Of a stretch of DNA of 64,000 nucleotides, positions 1 to 8,498 are shown piece by piece. Each line of letters starts with the position of its first letter. Position 1 is the stretch's first letter. This stretch comes from an uncultured Granulosicoccaceae bacterium (lineage in GTDB: Bacteria; Pseudomonadota; Gammaproteobacteria; Granulosicoccales; Granulosicoccaceae). Under the pieces are notes generated by a model that did not search any database, was not told where the DNA came from, and saw only the letters and a list, made by a program, of their open reading frames with translations. Location of the stretch: assembly GCA_938041955.1 (NCBI GenBank), contig CALISD010000082.1, forward strand, positions 1-64,000. The letters run 5' to 3'. Made by a program: the position numbers and the translations under genes.

Positions 1-149
1 CCAACGGTACAAACGTAACGTCATTGGACCTATGGTCGAACGGGCTGAATGGCCAGATACCGGCAGAACTTGCGCAGCTCACCAAACTTGAATTCCTTGA
101 TCTTAACGATCCTGAGCTATCAGGACCAATTCCCGAAGAGCCAGGAACC
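1..149 (+). pseudogene. Leucine-rich-repeat protein, C-terminal remnant (5' end outside window, 3' end cut by inserted element)
   Basis: Frame open from the left edge reads NGTNVTSLDLWSNGLNGQIPAELAQLTKLEFLDLNDPELSGPIPEEPGTLA, canonical LRR spacing. Similarity stops exactly at the inverted repeat starting at 150. Confidence 0.7.
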
Positions 150-396
150 CTAGCCTGCATTATTCACAAGGCGACGAAGAAAACTAAGGCAAACACCTGT
201 AAACATAGGTCTAAACTGTCGTTGGAGGGCCACTATAAAAATAACAGTGTGTCTATTCGCCATCAGACGAAAATATCGCGTCACATCTCGCATGATTAAG
301 CTCGGCACGTGGCGGGCCACGTTTCTCACTCGATCATGCGACCTGTTTAGCGCTATTTCCGCTGAGTGACGAATCCTCATGAATAATGCAGGCTAG
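150..396. mobile_element. MITE-like / IS-remnant element with 17-bp perfect terminal inverted repeats
   Basis: CTAGCCTGCATTATTCA at 150-166 and its exact reverse complement TGAATAATGCAGGCTAG at 380-396. Nested hairpin inside: TCGCATGAT 288-296 / ATCATGCGA 333-341, and ACGTGGC 307-313 / GCCACGT 316-322. Confidence 0.75.
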
Positions 397-551
397 CCGT
401 TTGTTAGTAAATCCGATAATGGTTTTCAATGCCAACGACGGGGAAGCCCCTCAACAAGAATAAAACGCTTGCCGTTGCCAGCCCCATGGCGACGCTGTTT
501 AGTCAGCTCGACATCTCGCACACTGCCCGTAGCAGTACTCTGCAACTGCAC

Positions 552-935
552 CTAGCCCCCCGAGTGTAAATATTTTAATTCACTGACTGTTAAATCGCTC
601 TGAACATCGCCTGTATTCAGAGTAGTGGCCGGTTCAAACATCAGGACAACAGGCTCATCTGTTAACGACCGAGGACGATGTTCTGTGCCGCGAACAACAT
701 TCAGGAAATCTCCCTGCTCAAGCTCTACCGTTCCCTCTCTAAAATCAATAGCTATTCGCCCCCTCAGGACTAAAAAAGCTTCATCTTCATTCTCATGAGA
801 GTGCCAATCAAACTTCTTTCCAAATTTCGCTACTTTGACTTGCGAATCGTTCACGTCGCCGACAATATAAGGATCAAAAACACTGCTTATTTGTTGATCG
901 ACAGCATTTATGATATTGATTTTTCCAGGTAGCAT
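552..935 (-). CDS. Cupin-domain protein (RmlC-like)
   Basis: HSHENEDEAFLVLRGRIAIDF...GDFLNVVRGTEHRP cupin motifs. The internal start MLPGKIN is preceded by an AAGGAA-like SD; the ORF track extends to 1010. Confidence 0.75.
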   Translation of the reverse strand: MLPGKINIINAVDQQISSVFDPYIVGDVNDSQVKVAKFGKKFDWHSHENEDEAFLVLRGRIAIDFREGTVELEQGDFLNVVRGTEHRPRSLTDEPVVLMFEPATTLNTGDVQSDLTVSELKYLHSGG

Positions 936-1118
936 TCCAGTTCCTTCGAGTACATTTTGTCGTGCAGTCTGTAACTTAACACTGGCTGTTGAATAGAACC
1001 ACCTCAACACAAAGTGTCATGAGTGGCAGTGCGGCAACGATACGATGCACAAGCGTCAGGGCCAACGCTTATTAACAGACATACTGTCAAAGATACATCG
1101 TCGATCACACCTACGCTA

Positions 1119-1913
1119 TTAATCAAGAACCGCATGAAATAACAAGTTCAGATCATCCATTCCATCACCTGCCGCCTGTGAATTTCCATTATATTTTTCC
1201 AGCCTGTCTAATTCAGACTCGATAAATTCATTCAATAGGGGAATCGCAGGAGCGAGTTCTTTTTCCATGCTCATCTTCTTTCGATCCAGCAATGAAGAAA
1301 TTTCAGCGCTTAACTCACGTTCATGTTCGATCAGTGACCTTAGGACATCAAACTCAATAGGAGCAGGTGTCCCGTGTTTTTCTAACCAACGGATAGAAAG
1401 CAATGGCCGTAATACATAAAAGTATTTTTTCAACGGCACCATCTTTTCTCGCAGATAGCCTCTGTAGTTGGTTTTGGCCATACTTCGGTAGTGATAGATA
1501 CCCTTTTCAGGGGAATATATTTTTCCTACAAGGTTTCTGGCACTTTGTGCGAACTTACCATCGTCTATATACACTATGGGGGATTGAATCCATTCAACAA
1601 ACGCAGGGTTAGATTTACTAAACAGCTGCAATGCCTTTCTGACATCCCAGCCGTTTATATCAATTTCGTCAATTATTTCATACTCAATAACATCGCGTTT
1701 TTTCTCCAGATCCACCGCCACGTACCAGTCTTTAGGGTGAGCGTATATGAAGCGTACATCATAGTCGCTATTCGGTGATGCAAATCCCCAGGCCCGACTA
1801 CCGGACTCTATTGCATACAACACACGCACGTTATGTTCCTGCTCCGCTATTGAAATTCGACTTAGAATTTCAGTTCTTACTTGTTTAGAGATCATAGGAC
1901 CTGTTATTTCCAT
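1119..1913 (-). CDS. Predicted nucleotidyltransferase (COG3541 / YcgL-like, pol-beta superfamily)
   Basis: AIESGSRAWGFASPNSDYDVRFIYAHPKDWY: the GSxxxG...SDxDxR NTase motif typical of this family. Confidence 0.8.
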   Translation of the reverse strand: MEITGPMISKQVRTEILSRISIAEQEHNVRVLYAIESGSRAWGFASPNSDYDVRFIYAHPKDWYVAVDLEKKRDVIEYEIIDEIDINGWDVRKALQLFSKSNPAFVEWIQSPIVYIDDGKFAQSARNLVGKIYSPEKGIYHYRSMAKTNYRGYLREKMVPLKKYFYVLRPLLSIRWLEKHGTPAPIEFDVLRSLIEHERELSAEISSLLDRKKMSMEKELAPAIPLLNEFIESELDRLEKYNGNSQAAGDGMDDLNLLFHAVLD

Positions 1914-2572
1914 CGCACGCCTTCCGGCAAGTTATAGCTACTGTATTCAATATGCAGAATTCTCCTCTGGTTCGGTACCGTACCTTTGCTTGAAGAATGT
2001 AACAAGTGAGGACGCATAACCAGCGCAGATCCCGCGCGGGCCTCGCACAGAACAGACTGCTTGCATTTTGTGTATTCAAAAACCTGTGATTGGCTAAGTA
2101 AGCCCATAGTGTGGCTATTCGGTATAACTGACAAACACCCGTTTGAACTGTTTGAATCATCAAGATGAATTCTAATAGTCACCATCTGGTTCAATACCTC
2201 AACAGGTGGTTGAACATGAAGCACCTCACCCTTGCTACTCCACGGCCCCCAGGTTGGATCTTCGAACCTTTTTGATACTGAGACTGTTTTATCTTGATGC
2301 CAGCTGACCAACCAATTATTAGTAAGGGTTTTATTAAACACAATGGCCCGAACGAAATGTGGCTCTGCGTTTAAGTATTCCCCGACCTTGTCCTTCAGGC
2401 CTTGTGACTCAACCAAAGCACCGACCACTGAAAATCTTTTTTCGGCATTGCGTATGCCGCCTTTTCTATCTGGCAGACAAAGTCGATCAAGCGACCGATC
2501 AACTTCAACGAATTTATCAGGTGGTAGAAATTGTTCAATAATTTTGTAGCCGTCGGCTAATACTGTCATCAA
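1904..2572 (-). CDS. Phytanoyl-CoA dioxygenase (PhyH) family protein
   Basis: SWHQDKTVSV...TIRIHLDDSNSSNGCLSVIPNSHTMG...ALVMRPHLLHSSSKG: Fe(II)/2OG HxD...H pattern of PhyH proteins. Overlaps the downstream NTase start by 10 nt. Confidence 0.8.
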   Translation of the reverse strand: MMTVLADGYKIIEQFLPPDKFVEVDRSLDRLCLPDRKGGIRNAEKRFSVVGALVESQGLKDKVGEYLNAEPHFVRAIVFNKTLTNNWLVSWHQDKTVSVSKRFEDPTWGPWSSKGEVLHVQPPVEVLNQMVTIRIHLDDSNSSNGCLSVIPNSHTMGLLSQSQVFEYTKCKQSVLCEARAGSALVMRPHLLHSSSKGTVPNQRRILHIEYSSYNLPEGVRWK

Positions 2573-2687
2573 CGCGTTCCTCGACGAGCACCACAGAAAC
2601 GTACCCGTTCGGGTACATCACCATTCAAAGTGAATGTGCTTGTTAATATGTGAGTATCATCCACTGCACAATGCCTGTGGCCTCGAA

Positions 2688-3233
2688 TCATTCGCTTTCG
2701 TCAATTGATATAAAACGCGCCGGAACTGCATCTGTTAGCCAAACCTTGTTTTCAGACAGATAAAACACCAGCCCGGCGGCATACATTTGTCTTGCTTTTA
2801 TACAAAGGATTACCGGTCGGCCGTGACGAGCCCCGACACTTATCGCAGTTTCCTTATCGGATGACAGATGCACATTCTGTCGATTCATTTTCATGAGTCC
2901 ATCGTTAAGAATACCCGGGACAAACCGATCAGCGGTGCTATGATATAGAAGTTCAGGCGGTGCTATTGGTGCAAGGTGTAGATCCACCTCAATTGAATGC
3001 CCTTGATTTGCACGTATTTTCCCATCCCTGATTATGAATCGTTTTTTCTCATTCGTTTCTACTATCTCTACAAGCTCTTCGGACGAAATAGGCCTACCCT
3101 TTGACTGACAGGCACTGAGTAATTTATCAACTGATATCCAGCCCTCGGGATCAAGCCTGATTCCAATAGCGTCCGGTGTATGACGAAGAACGAGGCTAAG
3201 AAACTTACTTTTTGATATGAGTGATTTTTTCAT
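2688..3233 (-). CDS. kptA: RNA 2'-phosphotransferase (KptA/Tpt1 family)
   Basis: SKFLSLVLRHTPDAIGIRLDPEGWISVDKLL...LYHSTADRFVPGILNDGLMKMNRQNVHLSSDKETAISVGARHGRPVIL matches KptA/Tpt1 motifs (LRHxP, GLxxxxRxxVHLS, GxRHG). Confidence 0.92.
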   Translation of the reverse strand: MKKSLISKSKFLSLVLRHTPDAIGIRLDPEGWISVDKLLSACQSKGRPISSEELVEIVETNEKKRFIIRDGKIRANQGHSIEVDLHLAPIAPPELLYHSTADRFVPGILNDGLMKMNRQNVHLSSDKETAISVGARHGRPVILCIKARQMYAAGLVFYLSENKVWLTDAVPARFISIDESE

Positions 3234-3509
3234 AGAATGTTAGGGTATTCAGCGCCCGCAAGGTAGTAAATTCAAGTCCTGCAGCCGCACTGACCAGCAA
3301 AAGTAATACTTAAACAACCCGGTCACAAAACCAGTCTTTAATAGGTCACACAATTGGCTGAAGTCACTATATATCCCCTACATCAGGGTAATTACAACCC
3401 ATCCCGCAGTGAATTAAGGATTTACCAATAGAGTCCGCTATGACTCTAAGGACTGTTCGTGTTTCGTGAATTCGGCACACTGTTCGTAATTATGGGTGGG
3501 AGAATCCTA

Positions 3510-4442
3510 ATGACACTGACTGCGACTTTAAAAAAAGGTACACTGCTTTTGGCAGCGAGCACCACATTAATAGCATGTGATGCTTTACAAATCACAGGGG
3601 GGCCGCTTGACCTCGATATTGGCGCGGCTCAAGCAAACAACTTATTGGACCGGGGTGGTTTTGATGGTGGATTTGGCGAATGGCGCGCATGTAGCGATCC
3701 ATCGACTGTTACCCTGAACACCAACGATATCAACACTATTAGCTCAGCGCAGTTGTCTGCTAATGGCTGTATTTATCAGTCGGTTCCTGCGGCACCAAAT
3801 GATCTAATGATTGCCAGTTGCAGCGCTCGCAAAGCGACGAATAACTGGGCGAGCATGACGTTTGGGTATCTTGATAAAGATCATCAGCCACTAAAAACTG
3901 TTGAAGCGCCAATCCCAGATACAAATTTCACCACCATCTCAGCCAGATTACGCGCACCTGCTGAAACCGCTTTTGCAGAAGTACTCATCTATGCAGAAGA
4001 TGGCGCGGTGATCGATGACTGCGAATTGGTCAACACGCAAGAAGGTGCTCCGGAAGAGTTACTTATCAATGCATGGTTTGAAGAAGGGCTAAACGGATGG
4101 CAGGCATGCCCACGAGGCAGTGTTACCATCGACAACGACGTCGCGAATCTTAATGAAAGCTGCCTGAGTCAAAAGTTCACCGCCTATGAGGGACTGGAAC
4201 TCACCGTGAGCTGTAATGGTGTTAAGCTGGACGACAACCACACGGCTTTGGCGCTTGGCTTCCTTGATGCTACATCGCAGGCGGTTGGTATGGTCGAAGT
4301 ACCTATCACCACAGAAGAAGGTGTTTACCCCTCAGTGACACTCACAGCGCCGGCGACTACCAGCTACGCGCAGGTTATGCTGTACTCAGAAGGTGAAGCG
4401 ACTATACGAAGTTGCTCGCTGAGCCAGCCACAAGAAGGCTAA
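3510..4442 (+). CDS. Putative lipoprotein with two tandem homologous beta-rich (carbohydrate-binding-like) domains
   Basis: Lipobox LLLAASTTLIAC. Two similar repeats: NNLLDRGGFDGGFGEWRACSDPSTVTL... and ELLINAWFEEGLNGWQACPRGSVTI.... Start taken at internal ATG 3510; the ORF track starts at 3459. Confidence 0.65.
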   Translation: MTLTATLKKGTLLLAASTTLIACDALQITGGPLDLDIGAAQANNLLDRGGFDGGFGEWRACSDPSTVTLNTNDINTISSAQLSANGCIYQSVPAAPNDLMIASCSARKATNNWASMTFGYLDKDHQPLKTVEAPIPDTNFTTISARLRAPAETAFAEVLIYAEDGAVIDDCELVNTQEGAPEELLINAWFEEGLNGWQACPRGSVTIDNDVANLNESCLSQKFTAYEGLELTVSCNGVKLDDNHTALALGFLDATSQAVGMVEVPITTEEGVYPSVTLTAPATTSYAQVMLYSEGEATIRSCSLSQPQEG

Positions 4443-4509
4443 TCTATTATACTCACCACCGGTCTGCAACGCATAGATATGCGAAGCCCGGCACGTAAGG
4501 GACGGGATC

Positions 4510-4544
4510 AAGTCCAGCCGCGAAGAACATTCGCGTCTGGACTT
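4510..4544. repeat. Strong hairpin between convergent genes
   Basis: AAGTCCAGcCGCGAA-gaaca-TTCGCGtCTGGACTT: 14 paired bases with one mismatch and a 5-nt loop. Confidence 0.7.
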
Positions 4545-4592
4545 CTGCTCCAATAGGCAACACAGTTGGCTATAAAAATAAAGCTGTCGCAC

Positions 4593-5486
4593 TCATACAC
4601 CGGCAGCTTCTTTTTTTGCGAGTATTGATTCGCGATGCGCAATGTAGCTCGTTGACAGCACCAGTATGGCCCCTCCAAGAATCACATAAATATCCACCAC
4701 ATCTCCAAATAGCATCACACCCAACAGCGTTGCCCATATCAATTGCAGATAGGTCATTGGTTGCAGCACTGCTAGCGGTGCACATCTAAACGCATGTGTA
4801 AGGGTAAAATGGCCCAGGGTCGCAAACGCCGCCGTCAGTAACAGAAGGAACCATTCCCTTGGCACCACGCTAACCCAGTTCATTGCTGCTGGAATGAAAA
4901 GCGTTATCGAACAGACCAGTGATAGAACCGCGACAATCACCTGATTACTGTCGGTCTCGGTGAGTTTTTTGGTGAGAATAAAAGATGCTGCGAATAACGG
5001 TGTGGTACCAAGTTGCGCCAACTGTCCGATGGATAACTCCTGAAAACCCGGACGTAGAATCACCAACACACCCAAAAATCCAATAACAACAGCCATTAAC
5101 CTTCGTGCGTGCAATCGCTCACCTAAAAATATCGCGGCTGCAATAGTAACCACCACCGGTGTGAGGTAACCCAGCGCGGTGACTTCCGCCATTGGAATTC
5201 TGGCCATGGCAAAAAACCAGAGAATCACAGCAAGTGCGTGGGCTACACCTCGCGCAATCATTATTGCCATTGCGTTGACACGCAATTCTTTTGTACCCAT
5301 GCGATAAAAAACCGGCAACAGCATGAGTGTGCCGAAAAAATATCGAATAAACGCCGCTTGCGAAGCCGGCAAGCGCGTCCCCACCCATCGAACCAATACC
5401 GCAACACAAACAAAGCACACACCGGACGCCACCATGAGCAACAAACCACGCGTGATAGCTGTGCGGGGAATTAGATTGATAGTCAA
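4593..5486 (-). CDS. EamA/DMT-family transporter
   Basis: About 10 hydrophobic segments with two EamA repeats: SQAAFIRYFFGTLMLLP...ALGYLTPVVVTIAAAIFLGERL...MTYLQLIWATLLGVMLFGD. Confidence 0.85.
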   Translation of the reverse strand: MTINLIPRTAITRGLLLMVASGVCFVCVAVLVRWVGTRLPASQAAFIRYFFGTLMLLPVFYRMGTKELRVNAMAIMIARGVAHALAVILWFFAMARIPMAEVTALGYLTPVVVTIAAAIFLGERLHARRLMAVVIGFLGVLVILRPGFQELSIGQLAQLGTTPLFAASFILTKKLTETDSNQVIVAVLSLVCSITLFIPAAMNWVSVVPREWFLLLLTAAFATLGHFTLTHAFRCAPLAVLQPMTYLQLIWATLLGVMLFGDVVDIYVILGGAILVLSTSYIAHRESILAKKEAAGV

Positions 5487-5933
5487 CTACAGATCGCAGA
5501 GTCAACGACAGCGACATAATTTGGCAAGGCAGGATTCAACGAGTTGGAAGTGAGCGATTGCGACAACATCATTCATGGTAGCACCAGCTGCACTTCAGCC
5601 TTCGAAATGTCAGCAATTGATAACGAATGCCGCTGAGACTTGATTATTCCTGTTATGTCATGACAATATATCCCAACTGCGCTATTATATGGTCGGAATG
5701 GCTACACAGTATGCAACAGCATGTGCGACGGACTATCCATGTCTATTGTAACAATGTTGATACAAACAGTAACTGATTATCGACAGCCAGACAGGTCAAA
5801 GATGACGAGCCATTAATCATTAACGTAGCGACATAGTTTTGGACGAAATTATTATCGTTATCAGCTATCTAAATGTCCAAACCAAGTAATATCGCACCAC
5901 CAGTAAAAACCGCTCTAACAACAGGATTTACAC

Positions 5934-7355
5934 ATGCTCAGATTGATCACTGCCGCCACAGCGCTGACAGTACTTGTCGCCTGCGATAGTGAGGGAATTG
6001 ATCGGACGTCTACAGGTCAAACCCCGACACCAACGACGACGCAACCAATTCAATCCACCAGCGGGACCGTTACACAGAACGATGGCACCAACACTTCCGG
6101 TGCAAACGGTGGCACTGATGGTGCCGTCACCATAGTTTCCGATGGTTCCGCGACCAATGGCGCGGCAGGCACCGGTGGAAGCAGCACAGGCGCCACCGGC
6201 GGAGATAACAGTATCAATGCCCTTGGCGGCAGCGGATCCAGTGACGGCGGTGAGAACAGCATCAATTCTCTCGGTGGCAGTGGCTCCAGTGATGGTGGTC
6301 AAAACACCGCCGGAAGCACTACCACCCAACCGACAAACGATCAGCCGACTACCACAGTAGATGCCTCGCTTAATCTGGCACCACCAGCGAGCGGCACAAC
6401 GTATGTAAGCACAATGAGTCCGATCACATCTGAAAACGGACCACTGTGCATAGGTCCGGCGCGAGACGAAAACAACAACGTGATGTACAACGAACAGGGT
6501 AACTGCCCGTTGGTTCAATTTCACGGCAACCTGGCGTTCGGTGACTTCATCCTTGCCACAAACGCATGGAATTTCTGCGCCTCTTCGTTTGATGACTGGG
6601 AACAGTGTGTCTCAGTGAATGAGTCGGCCGGTGCAGTAAAGCCACGATGGGACTACGACTGGGGCGAAGAATACCAGGTGAACGGACAAGTATGGCTGGT
6701 GAAGTCCTACCCTGAGATTATCTACGGTATCAAGTCGCCCAGTGAGTTCTCTGGCAGCACACTCGCAGAAACGCCTGCTGAAACCGGCCTGCCGGCAAAA
6801 GTGGCGGATATGCCTTTCTTCAAAATTGATTACGCGTTTTCAAGTGAAGAATACCCCACGCGAGGCAAAGACTTTAACGGTCAGCGCATCAATGGCGAAC
6901 GCAACATCGCTGTGGAAGCTTTTTTTCATGAATTAGCCGGCGAATGCGAAATAGGCAGTCTGGTCAGAAACGGCACCACTAGCAATCAACGCTTTGAGAT
7001 TATGGTGTGGCTTGATGCTGGTGCGGAACGTTTGCCCGCAGCACCAAGTGATTTCGTCACCACACAAACGCTTGATGGCATTCAGTACGATATTTACACC
7101 AAGCCGTCAGACCCTGAGTACATTGCTTTCGTGTCCAAAACACCTACGTCAAGCGGTAGCATCAACTGGAGCACTTTCGTAGAGTGGACTCGCACCAACA
7201 GCCACAGACTGACTGAGGTTTTCGGTCGTGGCTTTGACACCGTGCAACTACAAGACGACTGGTGTATGGCGAATATTCTTCTCGGTACAGAAATCTGGTG
7301 GGGTAACGGTTACTTTCAGGCAGATGAATGGACGATCAGTCGAACCGTTCGTTAA
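5934..7355 (+). CDS. Secreted lipoprotein with Gly/Ser/Thr-rich linker and GH12-like (endoglucanase/xyloglucanase-type) domain
   Basis: Lipobox ALTVLVAC; low-complexity linker about aa 20-140; then WRYDW-like, VKSYPEIIYGIK, RFEIMVWLDAGAERLP and NWSTFVEW motifs resembling GH12. Confidence 0.6.
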   Translation: MLRLITAATALTVLVACDSEGIDRTSTGQTPTPTTTQPIQSTSGTVTQNDGTNTSGANGGTDGAVTIVSDGSATNGAAGTGGSSTGATGGDNSINALGGSGSSDGGENSINSLGGSGSSDGGQNTAGSTTTQPTNDQPTTTVDASLNLAPPASGTTYVSTMSPITSENGPLCIGPARDENNNVMYNEQGNCPLVQFHGNLAFGDFILATNAWNFCASSFDDWEQCVSVNESAGAVKPRWDYDWGEEYQVNGQVWLVKSYPEIIYGIKSPSEFSGSTLAETPAETGLPAKVADMPFFKIDYAFSSEEYPTRGKDFNGQRINGERNIAVEAFFHELAGECEIGSLVRNGTTSNQRFEIMVWLDAGAERLPAAPSDFVTTQTLDGIQYDIYTKPSDPEYIAFVSKTPTSSGSINWSTFVEWTRTNSHRLTEVFGRGFDTVQLQDDWCMANILLGTEIWWGNGYFQADEWTISRTVR

Positions 7356-7378
7356 TAGGCACAAAAGTAGTTAGATCT

Positions 7379-7406
7379 AAAAGCCGGCTCTACGCCGGCT
7401 TTTTTT
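7379..7406 (+). terminator. Rho-independent terminator after the GH12-like gene
   Basis: AAAAGCCGGC tctac GCCGGCTTTTTTT stem-loop with T-run. Confidence 0.85.
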
Positions 7407-7605
7407 GTGGCGAATATTTCCAGGGACTTAATAAAGCCTTTCGGCCGAACACGCGCCAGGCGATTACTCCTCCTACGTAGAATGGAAGTAGTCCTGTATG
7501 CAGACGGCCCGAATTGAATATTGAGCGCAACAAGTCGTTAACCACAACTTGATCACGTAGGAAGGCACCAAGCATTCACCGACGGAAAATGGCAGTATGT
7601 AAGAG

Positions 7606-7941
7606 CTAATCACCGTCACCCGGTTTATCAGAAAAATACTGCTTCTTATCTGGCACACCTTTCCACTTTTCAGAGTCTTCAGGCAAAGTACCTATTTCGG
7701 TAATTAGAGGCCAAATCTTCGCGTACCTGGCGTTGAGGTTAAGCCAGAACTCAATCCCTGCTTCATCATCGAAAACAATCGCATCTACCGGACATTCAGG
7801 CACGCAAAGGCCGCAGTCAATACAGTCATCCGGATCAATGACCAGCATGTTTTCGCCTTCATGAAAGCAGTCTGTTGGGCAAACTTTCACACAATCCATG
7901 TGTTTACAACGGATGCAATCGTCTTTCACCACGTAGGTCAA
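7606..7941 (-). CDS. fdxA: 7Fe-8S/FdxA-type ferredoxin, copy 1
   Basis: [55 protein letters not shown], typical FdxA Cys pattern. Confidence 0.9.
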   Translation of the reverse strand: MTYVVKDDCIRCKHMDCVKVCPTDCFHEGENMLVIDPDDCIDCGLCVPECPVDAIVFDDEAGIEFWLNLNARYAKIWPLITEIGTLPEDSEKWKGVPDKKQYFSDKPGDGD

Positions 7942-7988
7942 TACAGCTCCTCAGCACGCAATTGTAAAACCTAAAATACCATAGGCAT

Positions 7989-8018
7989 AAAAAAGCCGAC
8001 ATTTACGCCGGCTTTTTA
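7989..8018. terminator. Terminator-like hairpin between the two ferredoxin genes
   Basis: AAAAAGCCGacatttacgcCGGCTTTTT, with A- and T-runs on both sides. Confidence 0.75.
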
Positions 8019-8045
8019 TTTCAGATGTTTTTTGCAGACGTGGCG

Positions 8046-8381
8046 CTAACCTTCACCACCGGGTTTATCAGAAAAGTACTGCTTCTTATCAGCAACCTCT
8101 TTCCACTCCTCGGCATCTTCCGGCACTTTGCCAATTTCGGTAATGTTAGGCCATATTTCTGCGTATTTAGCATTTAGGTCTAACCAGAACTCCAGCCCGT
8201 CACCCGTATCATCTACGATAGCCTCAACCGGGCACTCCGGCTCACAGACGCCGCAGTCAATACACTCATCAGGGTGGATGACCAGCATGTTCTCGCCTTC
8301 GTAAAAGCAATCAACAGGACAGACCTCTACGCAATCCATATGCTTACACTTGATGCATTCTTCTTTCACTACGTAGGTCAA
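8046..8381 (-). CDS. fdxA: 7Fe-8S/FdxA-type ferredoxin, copy 2
   Basis: [55 protein letters not shown], close paralogue of 7606-7941. Confidence 0.9.
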   Translation of the reverse strand: MTYVVKEECIKCKHMDCVEVCPVDCFYEGENMLVIHPDECIDCGVCEPECPVEAIVDDTGDGLEFWLDLNAKYAEIWPNITEIGKVPEDAEEWKEVADKKQYFSDKPGGEG

Positions 8382-8498
8382 AACGGGTCCCTCTAAAGGT
8401 GGGGTTTTTAAAGACCGCAGGTCACACTACCGTGACACTGAGGAGGCTGTACATCTGTTAGTATACTGGCGATTAGCAACGAACACCACGGAGCCTTT

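Noticed and set aside
5928-6524. 198-aa minus-strand ORF
   Set aside because: Antisense to the low-complexity linker of the GH12-like gene; composition mirrors the repeats and no start or family support.
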